Assembly (NCBI GenBank): GCA_903934295.1
Contig: CAIZNI010000020.1
Coordinates: 124,001 to 188,000, forward strand
From: an uncultured beta proteobacterium
GTDB taxonomy: Bacteria; Pseudomonadota; Gammaproteobacteria; Burkholderiales; Burkholderiaceae_E
Length of the DNA stretch: 64,000 nucleotides
Direction of reading: 5' to 3'
Position numbers and translations under genes: made by a program. Below the pieces are notes generated by a model. It did no database searches and was not told where the DNA came from. It worked only from the letters and a program-made list of their open reading frames with translations. Below are positions 54,485-63,574 of this stretch, piece by piece. Position 1 is the first letter of the stretch. Each line of letters begins with the position of its first letter.

Positions 54485-54838
54485 ATGATCGACGTTCGTT
54501 TTCCTCGCCTGCCGGCGTCCGTCCTAGTTGCCTTGGCGGCGTTCCCGGTGAATGCGGCCCCTGTTGACCGAGAGCTCCGTGCCAGTGAGGCGTTCGTGAC
54601 GCCCATCAGCCGAACTGTGAACGCCGCGTCGGTCGCGGCGGCAGCCGCAGCCCGCGAGGCGCTCCAGGGGCAGGTGACATCGATTCCATCGTCGTGGCGC
54701 CTCGTGAGCGTACTGCCGAAAGGGAGCGGCTATGTGATGTTCTTCCAGGACACGGATGGGAGCGTCCGCAGCCTGGGACTGGACACCAATGGGGCCGTTT
54801 CGGGCGCGGATGCGCTTCTCCTCAAGGGAGGAAGATGA
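54485..54838 (+). CDS. Small secreted protein of unknown function
   Basis: 117 residues. GAGG 7 bases before the ATG. Signal peptide (LPASVLVALAAFPVNAA, cleavage near residue 24), a helical/Ala-rich middle (SVAAAAAAREALQGQ) and a C-terminal beta pattern (SWRLVSVLPKGSGYVMFFQD, DGSVRSLGLDTNG). Resembles the PepSY-like or pilus-assembly small periplasmic proteins only loosely. It is the first same-strand gene before the tubulin-like operon, with a 109-base gap. Confidence 0.6.
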   Translation: MIDVRFPRLPASVLVALAAFPVNAAPVDRELRASEAFVTPISRTVNAASVAAAAAAREALQGQVTSIPSSWRLVSVLPKGSGYVMFFQDTDGSVRSLGLDTNGAVSGADALLLKGGR

Positions 54839-54947
54839 AGATTCGGTCACGTTTCATGTGAATTCTCAACTTGGTGGCGACTTTCAACTGCCGTATCCTA
54901 ACCAGCTTTGATTTGTGGGCAAGGTTCGCCAGCAGCGAAGCATATTC

Positions 54948-56435
54948 ATGAATAAAACCGTAGAACCGATTGGCGTCTGGTATCTCGAGTCTGGCGCCTG
55001 GACTGCTTCAGCCAGTGGCGATGGTTTCTCGCTAAATTACACCAGCGCCCGGAACAGATCAGCAACCGCCCTGGAAGCGGCGGATTTACGCTCCATGTTC
55101 GGCTCGGGCAAGGTCAGCGGTCTCCCAGAGGCGCTCTTTCCGCCTGAATTCCGCTTCAACCCCCAGACGGGCGCGGGCCTGATTCCTTCGGCCCGCCGCA
55201 TCGGGACATGGGTCCCCCCATTCGGCTCGTCGCCGAAATCGGCCAAGTCCGAACAGCGGATAAGGGGCCTGCGGCAATGTGCGTCGCTCCTGCGCTTGTC
55301 TGGGGCGCCGCACCGCCGACCGGATGGAGACGCCGATCTCGTCTTCGAACCGCCGCCGCCGGGAGATTACGAATTCATCTCAGCGCCCTTCGCATGCTCG
55401 GATCCGGTACTACTCGCCTACGAACCAGGGAAGGGGGCCGTCCTCGTCCAACTGCCGTCAAGCCTGCGGTGGTCCACGCTTGAGGACGCATCGGGCGGGG
55501 TTCTGGCCGAGTCCCACATCGGGCATGATGACTGGCGTTGCGAAGTGGCCGTTCAGGGCTGCGTGTCTCGGCTGTTCGTTCCAACCGAGGCAGGCCTCGC
55601 CTGCATCACGCCAGACGCACCGGCGCTGTCGTACTCGGTGGCTTACCTTGGGAACGCGCCCGCCGTGGGTGCCCCGATCCTTTTCGACGAGTTCATTTGG
55701 GCGCCCCTTGCAGATGCGAACGGGTCCATCCATGTTGTCGGCGTCGACGCCGAAGGCAGAATAGGCCCATTGCTGGAGGCCAGCATGACGGCTGCCAGCC
55801 TGGGAACCTTGCACTCTCCGGTGACTTTTGCCCGGGGCATTCTCTGGCCATGCGATCGTGGGCAACTGATGGTGCGCAAGCGGATTGATGGTGGCTACGA
55901 GGCGAGCTTCCTGCCCTGGCCGGAGAACTTGATGCCCAAGTTCGCATTCGGCTGCCCGTACCTCTCGCGTGAAGGCGATCTCTGGCAACTCTGCCTGGAC
56001 ACTCGGCAGGATCAATACGTCTACCTGAAGCTCGGTATCCCTCGCGTCGACATCCAACGGGTTTCCTCGCCGCGGACGTGCTCGGGAACGTTGAATTTCC
56101 GGTTTGCCGCGAAGTTCAAAAACGAGCCATGGGTGGAACCGGAGCATGGCGACGATGGCGCTGCGGGCTCGTTGATGATTCCGCTGCTAGAGGCCCCTGG
56201 CGGAGTGGCGGTCGTCGGCGTCAAGATCGATGCAATCGCTGGCTTCGAGCAAGCTCTGGAATCCACCGAGCGCGTGCGTGCGCTGCTGGTGCTGGACGGC
56301 GATGCGATCACATCGGAATTCGCGACGATCGCCGTGTCGGAACCGCTGCGCACCCGGATGTTCGTCCATGACGGCCATCTGTTTGCCTACCATCCCCTGT
56401 TGCGTCGCATTGAGGGCTGGAGGCTGGATCAATGA
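54948..56435 (+). CDS. Cytoplasmic protein of unknown fold at the head of the tubulin-like operon
   Basis: 495 residues from the ATG at 54948 (a GTG at 54915 would add 11). No signal peptide or TM. The chain has many short hydrophobic strand-turn repeats, such as EGDLWQLCLDTRQDQYVYLKL, HDGHLFAYHPLLRRIEGW and GSIHVVGVDAEGRIGPLLEA, which suggest a beta-propeller-like or multi-sheet fold. That is inference. It ends in an ATGA overlap with the vWA-like gene, so the two are translationally coupled. No family recognised. Confidence 0.7.
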   Translation: MNKTVEPIGVWYLESGAWTASASGDGFSLNYTSARNRSATALEAADLRSMFGSGKVSGLPEALFPPEFRFNPQTGAGLIPSARRIGTWVPPFGSSPKSAKSEQRIRGLRQCASLLRLSGAPHRRPDGDADLVFEPPPPGDYEFISAPFACSDPVLLAYEPGKGAVLVQLPSSLRWSTLEDASGGVLAESHIGHDDWRCEVAVQGCVSRLFVPTEAGLACITPDAPALSYSVAYLGNAPAVGAPILFDEFIWAPLADANGSIHVVGVDAEGRIGPLLEASMTAASLGTLHSPVTFARGILWPCDRGQLMVRKRIDGGYEASFLPWPENLMPKFAFGCPYLSREGDLWQLCLDTRQDQYVYLKLGIPRVDIQRVSSPRTCSGTLNFRFAAKFKNEPWVEPEHGDDGAAGSLMIPLLEAPGGVAVVGVKIDAIAGFEQALESTERVRALLVLDGDAITSEFATIAVSEPLRTRMFVHDGHLFAYHPLLRRIEGWRLDQ

Positions 56436-57910
56436 GGTTCCGGTCGATAAGATGCGCGTCGATACTTCTGGCGCTGTTCAGTTGGGCAACCCAAGCAGTA
56501 GCCATCCAGCAGGCGTTCCTGGTGCAGAACTCGGGGTGGATGGAACCGTTCTACGCGGATCCGGCGTCTCCTTTCAAACCGCTGGTCACCGCGGTCATCC
56601 AAGCGGCCTCGACCGACGACGACACTGTGTTCACGCTGGCCTTTAGCCAGAGTGCAGGTTCGAACGTGTCGCCCCTCCTGCTAAACCAGGGCCGCGGAGG
56701 GCAGGGGGCCGCGGCCGCCTTGGACAAGCTTGGCGTGGCCAGCAAGGGGACGGCGCTGGCGGATACGGACTTCAAGGAGGCTGTCACCGGCACGATCACC
56801 GGACCGTTCAAGTCGGCGCCCGGCATCGTCTGGATATTCACGAACAACAGGAACAGCCCTAACAACGATGCCAAGACCGCGGAGCGCAACCGCGACTTCT
56901 ATCGGCTGCTGCACCTGGAGCCCTCGATCACCAAGACGCTGGTGTTCCCGCTGAGGATGCCGGTGCAGGGGAAGATGTATTCGGCCAAGGGCATGATGGT
57001 GTATGCAATGGCGTACGGAACGCCTGCCGCCGAGGCTCTCGACCGGATCATGGCCCAAGGTCGCCTGACGAAGGTGCTGACGCGGCCCGCGGCCCGGCTC
57101 AAGCCCATCGACCTGGATGCTGTGATGATCGTTCCCGAGGCCGTCACCGAGGCTTCTCACCTGAAGGTCAGCCTGGGCAAGGACCAGCGGACGCTGGTGT
57201 TCGATGCGGACTCCTCTGGCATCGTCCCGCGGGTGACCCTGAGTGCGTCGCTACAGAACCTCTTCTATCCCTATTCGATCCGTTCCGCGAACGTCGAGGC
57301 GGCGCTAGCGTCAGGCGCTTCCCGCTCAATGGTGCAAGTGTCACCGGCGACGGTCTCGGGTCTGGAGCCGGGCGTGCGGGCACCGGTGCAGATTAGCTTC
57401 GACCTTCCGATGGCCCAGGTTCCGTCCGCATGGTCGCCGCAGGCGCTAGCGGCAATGGGCAAACAGGTGATCCTGCCGATGACGCTCGAGCTATCACTCG
57501 GCAGCCAGCGCCTGGGCTTGGGCGATTCGTTCGTCTCGGAGTTGCGCGAACTGTTCCCCGGAGATCCGATTTCTGAATCGTTCACTCCGCCCGACGGGGT
57601 CAAGGCTTCCCGGGCCGCAGTGCCGGTGGTCGTCCGAATACAGTATCCGCTGATGCCGCTGGTGGCGGTCCTGTCTTCCGTTCTGGCGCTGATCGGCGGT
57701 GTGGTCCTGGCGGGTCTCTACTCGGGACGCTCGAAGCGATTCGCGATCGTCGTGGACGATGTGCGTCGTAACTTGATGATCAAGCCATTCGCGCGCGTCA
57801 CGGTGGCGGCAGCGGACGGGACTGTCGTCGGCGAGATCCGGCGTGGCCTAGGCGCTCCCGCCGTGGTCCGCGTGTCGGACGGCCACACCCTCAGCATCCA
57901 GAAGTCCTGA
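56432..57910 (+). CDS. Membrane-anchored vWA-like protein
   Basis: 492 residues. Signal peptide 1-24 (ASILLALFSWATQAVA), then AFLVQNSGWMEPFY where a vWA protein has DxSxS; Asp is replaced by Asn, so the metal site is degenerate. The later strand GIVWIFTNNRNSPNND fits the vWA strand that carries TDG. A single TM helix lies near residues 408-431 (LVAVLSSVLALIGGVVLAGLY), leaving about 60 cytoplasmic C-terminal residues of FHA-like or beta pattern (VVGEIRRGLGAPAVV). So the vWA-like head is periplasmic and the tail faces the tubulin-like protein. It overlaps the previous gene by ATGA. Confidence 0.7.
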   Translation: MRFRSIRCASILLALFSWATQAVAIQQAFLVQNSGWMEPFYADPASPFKPLVTAVIQAASTDDDTVFTLAFSQSAGSNVSPLLLNQGRGGQGAAAALDKLGVASKGTALADTDFKEAVTGTITGPFKSAPGIVWIFTNNRNSPNNDAKTAERNRDFYRLLHLEPSITKTLVFPLRMPVQGKMYSAKGMMVYAMAYGTPAAEALDRIMAQGRLTKVLTRPAARLKPIDLDAVMIVPEAVTEASHLKVSLGKDQRTLVFDADSSGIVPRVTLSASLQNLFYPYSIRSANVEAALASGASRSMVQVSPATVSGLEPGVRAPVQISFDLPMAQVPSAWSPQALAAMGKQVILPMTLELSLGSQRLGLGDSFVSELRELFPGDPISESFTPPDGVKASRAAVPVVVRIQYPLMPLVAVLSSVLALIGGVVLAGLYSGRSKRFAIVVDDVRRNLMIKPFARVTVAAADGTVVGEIRRGLGAPAVVRVSDGHTLSIQKS

Positions 57911-57943
57911 ACCTCACGTCATCGATCAACCCAGGAGAAACGC

Positions 57944-58366
57944 ATGGCACAAGAAAAGCAGGGCAATGGTGGCTTCTCGCTGCCGGCACCGACCGGTTCC
58001 TCGCCGGCGAGCTCATCACAGGGCGACGCTTCGACGGTCGCGGCGCCGGGCGCAGGTGGCGTCCCGGTCGTCTCCGACACATCCAATCGCGACATGATGA
58101 TCGGCGGGGCGGTCCTGCTCGTGCTGCTCGTTGCATTTTTCTTCGCGAAGAACGGATACGCGAATTCGCTGGTGGCCAAGAAAGTGCCGCCGAACAAGGC
58201 CAACGCCGCCGGATGGTGGTTGTTCGTGTTCCTGGCCTGCCTGGCGGTGGGCGTCGTGATGGCGGCGGTGAATCCGGTCGTTTTCCTGGCGCCGCTGATC
58301 CTCGGGCCGATCGCGCTGGTTGGCCTGGCCGCGCTGGTGCTTGTGATCATGTCGGGACGCAACTAA
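57944..58366 (+). CDS. Small three-TM membrane protein
   Basis: 140 residues, ATG preceded by AGGAGA. Residues 1-45 are Ser/Gly/Pro-rich and probably unstructured; three TM helices follow at about 51-68 (MMIGGAVLLVLLVAFFFA), 88-108 and 111-136 (PLILGPIALVGLAALVLVIM). No family recognised. Its position between the vWA-like and tubulin-like genes suggests a membrane adaptor. Confidence 0.75.
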   Translation: MAQEKQGNGGFSLPAPTGSSPASSSQGDASTVAAPGAGGVPVVSDTSNRDMMIGGAVLLVLLVAFFFAKNGYANSLVAKKVPPNKANAAGWWLFVFLACLAVGVVMAAVNPVVFLAPLILGPIALVGLAALVLVIMSGRN

Positions 58367-58392
58367 GGCGCATCGCGCAGAGGATGATGAAG

Positions 58393-61300
58393 ATGGCCGA
58401 CATTAATGTTGATCTGACGGGCTCGGGCGCCAGGACTGCACTCGACAAGAACATCGACCTGCGGCCGACGTTGTTCATCGGCGTGGGCGGCACGGGGATG
58501 GAGGTGCTGATGCGCGTGCGCCGGCACATCCTCAATGCGCTGTGGGGCGGCGAAGGCTCGCGAACGCGGGTCGAAAGCCTGACCGATTTTCCCGTCGCGC
58601 AGTTCATACATTTGGACCTCGACGCCGGGGCCATCGTCGACAGCGGCCGGGCACAGGCCGACGATCTTCAATTCGATCTAGTCAAGTTCACCGACGAGGA
58701 GAAGGTCGTCGAGCCGTTCGACATGGAGAAGTACAGTCGCGACGAGGACACGCTCGAGAAGTATCCGCACGTCAAGGAATGGCTGCCGTTGACGCCTCGG
58801 AAACTCCGTGAACTTCACTTTGGTTCGTCCAGTAGCGGCGCTGGCCAGATCCGGGCGATGTCGCGGCTCTATTTTTTCGACAAGTACACGTCGATTCGCG
58901 ACAAGATCCGACTCAAGTTGAAGACGCTGCAGGCCGGCCTCTCCCATGAACCGCAGCTTGCGGCGCTCGGCCTAAAGATGGAGCGCGCGAAGTTCCGCAT
59001 CGTCGTGATCGGGTCGGTCGCGGGTGGCACGGGGTCCGGATGCTTCCTCGACATGGGCTACCTCTGCCGGTGGCTGGCGCGCAATGAGGTGCCAGACGCA
59101 GATGTCGAATTGATGATGTTTCTGCCCTCAGGATATGCCGGGGCCAACAAGGAGCGGACCGAAGCCAACGCTTACGCCGCGCTGATGGAACTTGAATCGG
59201 CAATGCTGGGCAACCGAGGCTACATCGGCCGATGGGACGCCTACGAACAGCCCGAGCTTTCGAGCGAGCCCTATAAGGAAGTGTATCTGGTCGACACCGG
59301 CAACCTGGCTCAGCAGCACACCAAGGACATTAAGGATGTCTACAACATGGTGGCCGACGCCCTGTTCGAGGACTTCGCTTCGGGCGACTTCGCCCGTAAG
59401 AAGCGGTCGGTGGCGGTGAACCAAGTACAGCACAAGATTTACCCGCATGATGCGGTGGTTCGGAAAGACCGGTTTGGTGACATGCGGCTGTCGTTTTCGC
59501 GGCGGTACTCCGCGTTTGGGCAGGCGACGCTGGACACGCGGCAGGAATCCCATCGCGACGAACGTGCGCATCGCTGGGCGGCCGAGATGCTCAAGGCGTT
59601 CTTCGGCGTGGGTGCCGGCGACGTCGGCTCGAACCGCTCGACCGACAAGGTGCGAGACGAGTTCATGGCGTCGTACATCGGCCTGAAGCCAGCGCCATTC
59701 ACCGACTTCCCTGACTTCTCGGACAAGAAAATCGAGCTGAAACGCTCTAGCGGGGAGTTCATCGACTATTTCATAGTGGACGAATTGCTCCAGGACCGCA
59801 GCGGTCCCATGCTGGCGGGCGTGGAGCAGCGGGTCAATGTCCGCATCGAGGAAATCCGCACCGGCTTCGACCGGAAGGAATGGCCGGCGCAGGTACGCGA
59901 GGCGGTGAAGCAACTCGAGCGGGATGCGGTCCGTGATCAGGATTCGAACGCTGACGTGACCGAGGACAGGATCACGAAGCGGCGGCGCGAGATCCTCGAG
60001 CGGATCCGGCAGAGCGTCCGGGATCAGTTGTATGTCTATCTCGACAACAAGGAATTCGGCGGGCTCGAGTACGTGCTGTCGCTCGTGGAGCAGATCAAGG
60101 ACAGGCTGGAGGCAACCGGAGTCGGGGTGATGGCAGCGCTGTCATTGAACGCCGAGCGGTACCGCGAGATCAAGGAGGCCATCCGGACCCGCGAGTATGA
60201 GCGGCTGCTTTCCAATCTTGAACAGACCCGTGGCGGTTTCTTCGGCAGCGGTGAGAAGCAGGCCCAGCTGGTGATGGATCATTTGCGGACCGAAATCGCC
60301 AACGGGATCAAGTTCCATCTGCGAGCGAAGGCGGCCGAGGAATCCGCGCTGCTGATGCGCGAAGTGTCGGACTGGCTGGGCAAAAAGGTGGGGGTCGATG
60401 CCAGCGGCAGGCCGGTCTGGAACGGCCTCGTAGCCGAATTGCAGTCTGGGCGGCAGGCGGTGTTGGAGATGCTCGGGCAACTGCAGCGCGCCAACGCGAT
60501 CCTTCAGCAGGACCTGCGCACGGAGCATGCGACATTGATCTATGTGCCGGCGAATGAGCGGGATGTCCCGCTGCCGGGAGCGGCACAGTTGCGCGAGTGG
60601 GCTGACGAGGCGTTCAAGGATATCGGCGGATCGAAGAAGCTGTTCGCGATGCTCGGGGATTCGGACGATCGCAACCAGATCCTGATCAAGGTCAAGCGCA
60701 TGGCTGAGCGCCAGATCGCGCTCGCGGCGACCAAGACGCCAGACGCCGATGTCGACCCGCTGGTTGAAGCGCTCGACAAGCTGAATCTGGCCGCCCGGCT
60801 GGAGCTGTTCCGCAGGCTCTTGAGCTGTGCCTTGCCTTGGATCGACCGCAAGCCGGGTGGCGACGTCAAGATGGAGGCTGACCGATTCAAATGCTTTATC
60901 GGAGTGGCGAATCACCGGGACTTCGAGAAGAGATTCCGAAGCGAGATCGACGACGCGATTCCGCCCGGCGGGATGACGCTCGCACAGGTTTCTATCGTGG
61001 AGACCGGTATCCCCGGGCGGGCGGTTTGCTACTGCGAAATCTCGGGCGTGCCGCTGACGCTGCTTCGGGGTCTGGACGGCTGGCGCACCAGCTACAGGAA
61101 GGAGTCCGAACGTTATCCCGTGCACACGCACATCGATTCCACCCAGTTCCGGCATCCGATCGAGCCGAGCACTGATGAGCTCAACCGGCTGGCGGAAGAT
61201 TTCAAGCAGTACCTTTTGGCCGTGATGACCGCGGTGCTGACCAGAACGTCCCAGCGCGTGGTGCCGCTTGGCCAATACCAGTTCGCGGTGGCCCGGGGCG

Positions 61301-62109
61301 ATGTGCGCCGTATCGGCAATGAGCGGGCGATCCGCCTGAACGGCTTGCCGGCCACCTATCGGGAGGCGATCATTTCACGCACGCAGGACCTGCTGGGATC
61401 ATTCGATGCTGCTCAGCTGATCGCGTTGTACGTGCTGTGCGAGGAATATGAGAAGTCCGTCTACACGCCGATACTCGTCGAAGACGAGACGGGAGCGCAG
61501 ACGCCACGCAAGGGATTCGCGAGTACGGTCGCAGCGGAGGCCGCTCGCGACGCACACAATCGGCTAAGGCGACAGGGTCTGGATAGCGAGCGAATCGAGC
61601 GTGCCTCGGCGTTCCTGCGCAATCACCTGGATGAGTGGGCCTCTCCGATCCCGGATTCCGAGGCTGACGCCTACATCTGGGAAGTTCGTGTTCCGGACGA
61701 AGATGGGAAACCTCGTCTCAAATATGCGTTCAACACGGACATGCTGACGGCGGGCAAGCTGGAAGCCTTCCTTGCTGGGATGGCGATGCCCATCGCCAGC
61801 ACCGTAGCCATGCCGAACCCGGTGGTGATTCCGCCCCCACCGGTGCTCGGCATGCCGCCGGGGCTATCATCTGCCGTAGCGCCGCCGCCACTCGTAGAGC
61901 ATCAGTACTTCCTCGGCATCGGGGGGAAGCAGTATGGGCCCTATCCCGCCGCCCAGATCGGTCAGATGATTCAGGCGCGGCAGATTTTGGTCGAGGGAAC
62001 GAAAGTCTGGCGGCAAGGATTTGCCTCATGGATGGAACTTGGACAGGTGCCTGAACTTGCCGCTTTCGTCCAGATGACGGCAGCCCCGGTGCCGCCGCCG
62101 CTAAAGTAA
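58393..62109 (+). CDS. Tubulin/FtsZ-like GTPase (Tubulin_2-type) with C-terminal GYF_2-like module
   Basis: 1238 residues from the ATG at 58393, 9 bases after AGAGG; ATGs at 58384 and 58387 touch that site. GTPase features: LFIGVGGTGMEVL with GVGGTG at 30-35, an IHLDLDA strand near 72-78, GAGQIRAMSRLYF at 149-161, and AGGTGSG at 210-216, the tubulin signature loop. ANKERTEANAYAALMELES (250-268) corresponds to the core helix with the conserved Asn. About 850 residues of mostly helical sequence follow (coiled-coil-like KQLERDAVRDQD, RRREILERIRQSVRD), then a Pro-rich linker (about 1138-1170) and a GYF_2-like domain at 1172-1223 (YFLGIGGKQYGPYPAAQIGQ, WRQGFASWMELGQVP). It is three times FtsZ in length and lacks the FtsZ C-terminal peptide. 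The family was predicted to remodel membranes with vWA partners. Confidence 0.82.
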   Translation: MADINVDLTGSGARTALDKNIDLRPTLFIGVGGTGMEVLMRVRRHILNALWGGEGSRTRVESLTDFPVAQFIHLDLDAGAIVDSGRAQADDLQFDLVKFTDEEKVVEPFDMEKYSRDEDTLEKYPHVKEWLPLTPRKLRELHFGSSSSGAGQIRAMSRLYFFDKYTSIRDKIRLKLKTLQAGLSHEPQLAALGLKMERAKFRIVVIGSVAGGTGSGCFLDMGYLCRWLARNEVPDADVELMMFLPSGYAGANKERTEANAYAALMELESAMLGNRGYIGRWDAYEQPELSSEPYKEVYLVDTGNLAQQHTKDIKDVYNMVADALFEDFASGDFARKKRSVAVNQVQHKIYPHDAVVRKDRFGDMRLSFSRRYSAFGQATLDTRQESHRDERAHRWAAEMLKAFFGVGAGDVGSNRSTDKVRDEFMASYIGLKPAPFTDFPDFSDKKIELKRSSGEFIDYFIVDELLQDRSGPMLAGVEQRVNVRIEEIRTGFDRKEWPAQVREAVKQLERDAVRDQDSNADVTEDRITKRRREILERIRQSVRDQLYVYLDNKEFGGLEYVLSLVEQIKDRLEATGVGVMAALSLNAERYREIKEAIRTREYERLLSNLEQTRGGFFGSGEKQAQLVMDHLRTEIANGIKFHLRAKAAEESALLMREVSDWLGKKVGVDASGRPVWNGLVAELQSGRQAVLEMLGQLQRANAILQQDLRTEHATLIYVPANERDVPLPGAAQLREWADEAFKDIGGSKKLFAMLGDSDDRNQILIKVKRMAERQIALAATKTPDADVDPLVEALDKLNLAARLELFRRLLSCALPWIDRKPGGDVKMEADRFKCFIGVANHRDFEKRFRSEIDDAIPPGGMTLAQVSIVETGIPGRAVCYCEISGVPLTLLRGLDGWRTSYRKESERYPVHTHIDSTQFRHPIEPSTDELNRLAEDFKQYLLAVMTAVLTRTSQRVVPLGQYQFAVARGDVRRIGNERAIRLNGLPATYREAIISRTQDLLGSFDAAQLIALYVLCEEYEKSVYTPILVEDETGAQTPRKGFASTVAAEAARDAHNRLRRQGLDSERIERASAFLRNHLDEWASPIPDSEADAYIWEVRVPDEDGKPRLKYAFNTDMLTAGKLEAFLAGMAMPIASTVAMPNPVVIPPPPVLGMPPGLSSAVAPPPLVEHQYFLGIGGKQYGPYPAAQIGQMIQARQILVEGTKVWRQGFASWMELGQVPELAAFVQMTAAPVPPPLK

Positions 62110-62114
62110 TCGGG

Positions 62115-63533
62115 TTGGGTACGCAATTGGAAAATTGTTCGTCTTGCGCCACGCCGATCCAGGCAGCGGTCAGGTTCTGCCCCTTCTGTGGCGTCATCGC
62201 TACCGCGCGGATGGATCCTGCCTCTGCCTCTGACTCAGCTAACAACAGCGATGCAATTGGTTCGGTCATGCATGAGCCTCCGAAGAACTCCGGAGCCGCG
62301 CCCAGAACTGTAGGGCCTTTGGCGGATGGGGTGGGCCAAGCGGGTAATGTCGAGGCACCATCCGAAACGGACTTAGGCAGGCGAGCCAGTTGGCGCAAGA
62401 GAAAATCGGGCAACGGAAAGGACGAGGCTGGCGATCGCACATCTGCGGAGCTAACTGAACACTCTCCGGTAAGGGAACCGATCGAAACCGGTCATGATGA
62501 CGCGGAGTCGGCAAGCGCAGACCGCGACGAGCGCTCGCCGCGGGCAACGCTAAAGCCTGCGACGGACAAGCACACTCTGTCGCTGGATTCAAAACCATCC
62601 ACTAGGAGCTCAGCCGCGCTGATCAAGATCGCCGGCGGGCTGGTCGCTGTCGTCATCGTCGGATACCTATCGTTCAAGCAGTTCGGTCCGGATTCCCTCT
62701 GCGACAAGACCCTAGCGCAGGCCGCCGAGCGCCTCGCTGGAAGTGATGTCGCCGGCGGCAAGTCGTTGCTGGTGCAGGCGCTGGCGTCCTGCCACGGTGA
62801 CGGACGCCAGCGAGCCGTGGAATTGCAAGGTTTAGCAGACAAGGCAGCGGTATCCGCGGCAACCTGCGATCGGGTTTTTCAGCGAATCTCCGGCGCCATC
62901 GCGGGCCACCGTCTCGGTGCCGCGCGCAAGATCTACGAAGAGGTAGACCCCACCTGCACGACAGCGTCACATGGCAAGCAGTTGCTTGAGCAACTTGAAC
63001 GCGAGGAATCCCTCGCCGCGAGTGCTGCGGCTGCCGCACGCAAGGCACTGGATAGCGGTGACGCCTCTGCAGCCAGGGAAGCAATCAATCTCCTGGCTTC
63101 CATCAACCGCGACGAGGCGGATATCCACGCACTGCGCGAACGTCTGGATGCCATGGGGAATACGCCCGCAGCCCAGCCGACAATATCGAGCCCAACAGTT
63201 CCACCGGCGATTTCCGTCCAGACCCATACGCCGATCCAAGTCATTCCACCAGCAGGTTTACCGCCTGCGCAATCCCCCGAGGCGAAGCCCGCGCCGACGG
63301 CGCCCTCGTCTCCCCCAGCCGGGCCGGCACAGGTCAATTTGCAGGCAGAGATGGCCCAAGGGTTCATCCGCGATGCGGAACGAGCCCTCGCCGAGATGAA
63401 ATTTGACGCTGCAAAGACCTACGTTGCCAGTGCGAGAAAGCTCGATCCAGGAAATCCACAGGCCGCAGATCTTCTACGACGGATTTCCGCGCGCGAGATG
63501 CAGTACCTGCGCGATGAAACCACCATCAAGTGA
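62115..63533 (+). CDS. Zinc-ribbon, single-TM protein with helical/TPR-like and Pro-rich segments
   Basis: 472 residues from a TTG start 5 bases after the tubulin-like stop; no ATG/GTG fits the reading frame before the zinc site. C8, C11, C22, C25 form a zinc ribbon (CSSCATPIQ, FCPFCG). Acidic/charged residues 35-165 are unstructured; TM at about 168-186 (ALIKIAGGLVAVVIVGYLSF). The outer part has helical repeats (AAERLAGSDVAGGKSLLVQ, SAAREAINLLASINRDEADI), a Pro-rich stretch at about 345-400, and a TPR-like C-terminal helix pair (FIRDAERALAEMKFDAAKTY VASARKL). Non-canonical start suggests low translation or coupling. Confidence 0.7.
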   Translation: MGTQLENCSSCATPIQAAVRFCPFCGVIATARMDPASASDSANNSDAIGSVMHEPPKNSGAAPRTVGPLADGVGQAGNVEAPSETDLGRRASWRKRKSGNGKDEAGDRTSAELTEHSPVREPIETGHDDAESASADRDERSPRATLKPATDKHTLSLDSKPSTRSSAALIKIAGGLVAVVIVGYLSFKQFGPDSLCDKTLAQAAERLAGSDVAGGKSLLVQALASCHGDGRQRAVELQGLADKAAVSAATCDRVFQRISGAIAGHRLGAARKIYEEVDPTCTTASHGKQLLEQLEREESLAASAAAAARKALDSGDASAAREAINLLASINRDEADIHALRERLDAMGNTPAAQPTISSPTVPPAISVQTHTPIQVIPPAGLPPAQSPEAKPAPTAPSSPPAGPAQVNLQAEMAQGFIRDAERALAEMKFDAAKTYVASARKLDPGNPQAADLLRRISAREMQYLRDETTIK

Positions 63534-63574
63534 ATCCCCTTTCCGGGTCCTCCGAATCTTTGAGGAATATTGAT

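Noticed and set aside
58393-62109. FtsZ itself
   Set aside because: FtsZ is about 380 residues with a conserved C-terminal peptide and lies in the dcw cluster; this protein is three times longer and in accessory DNA.
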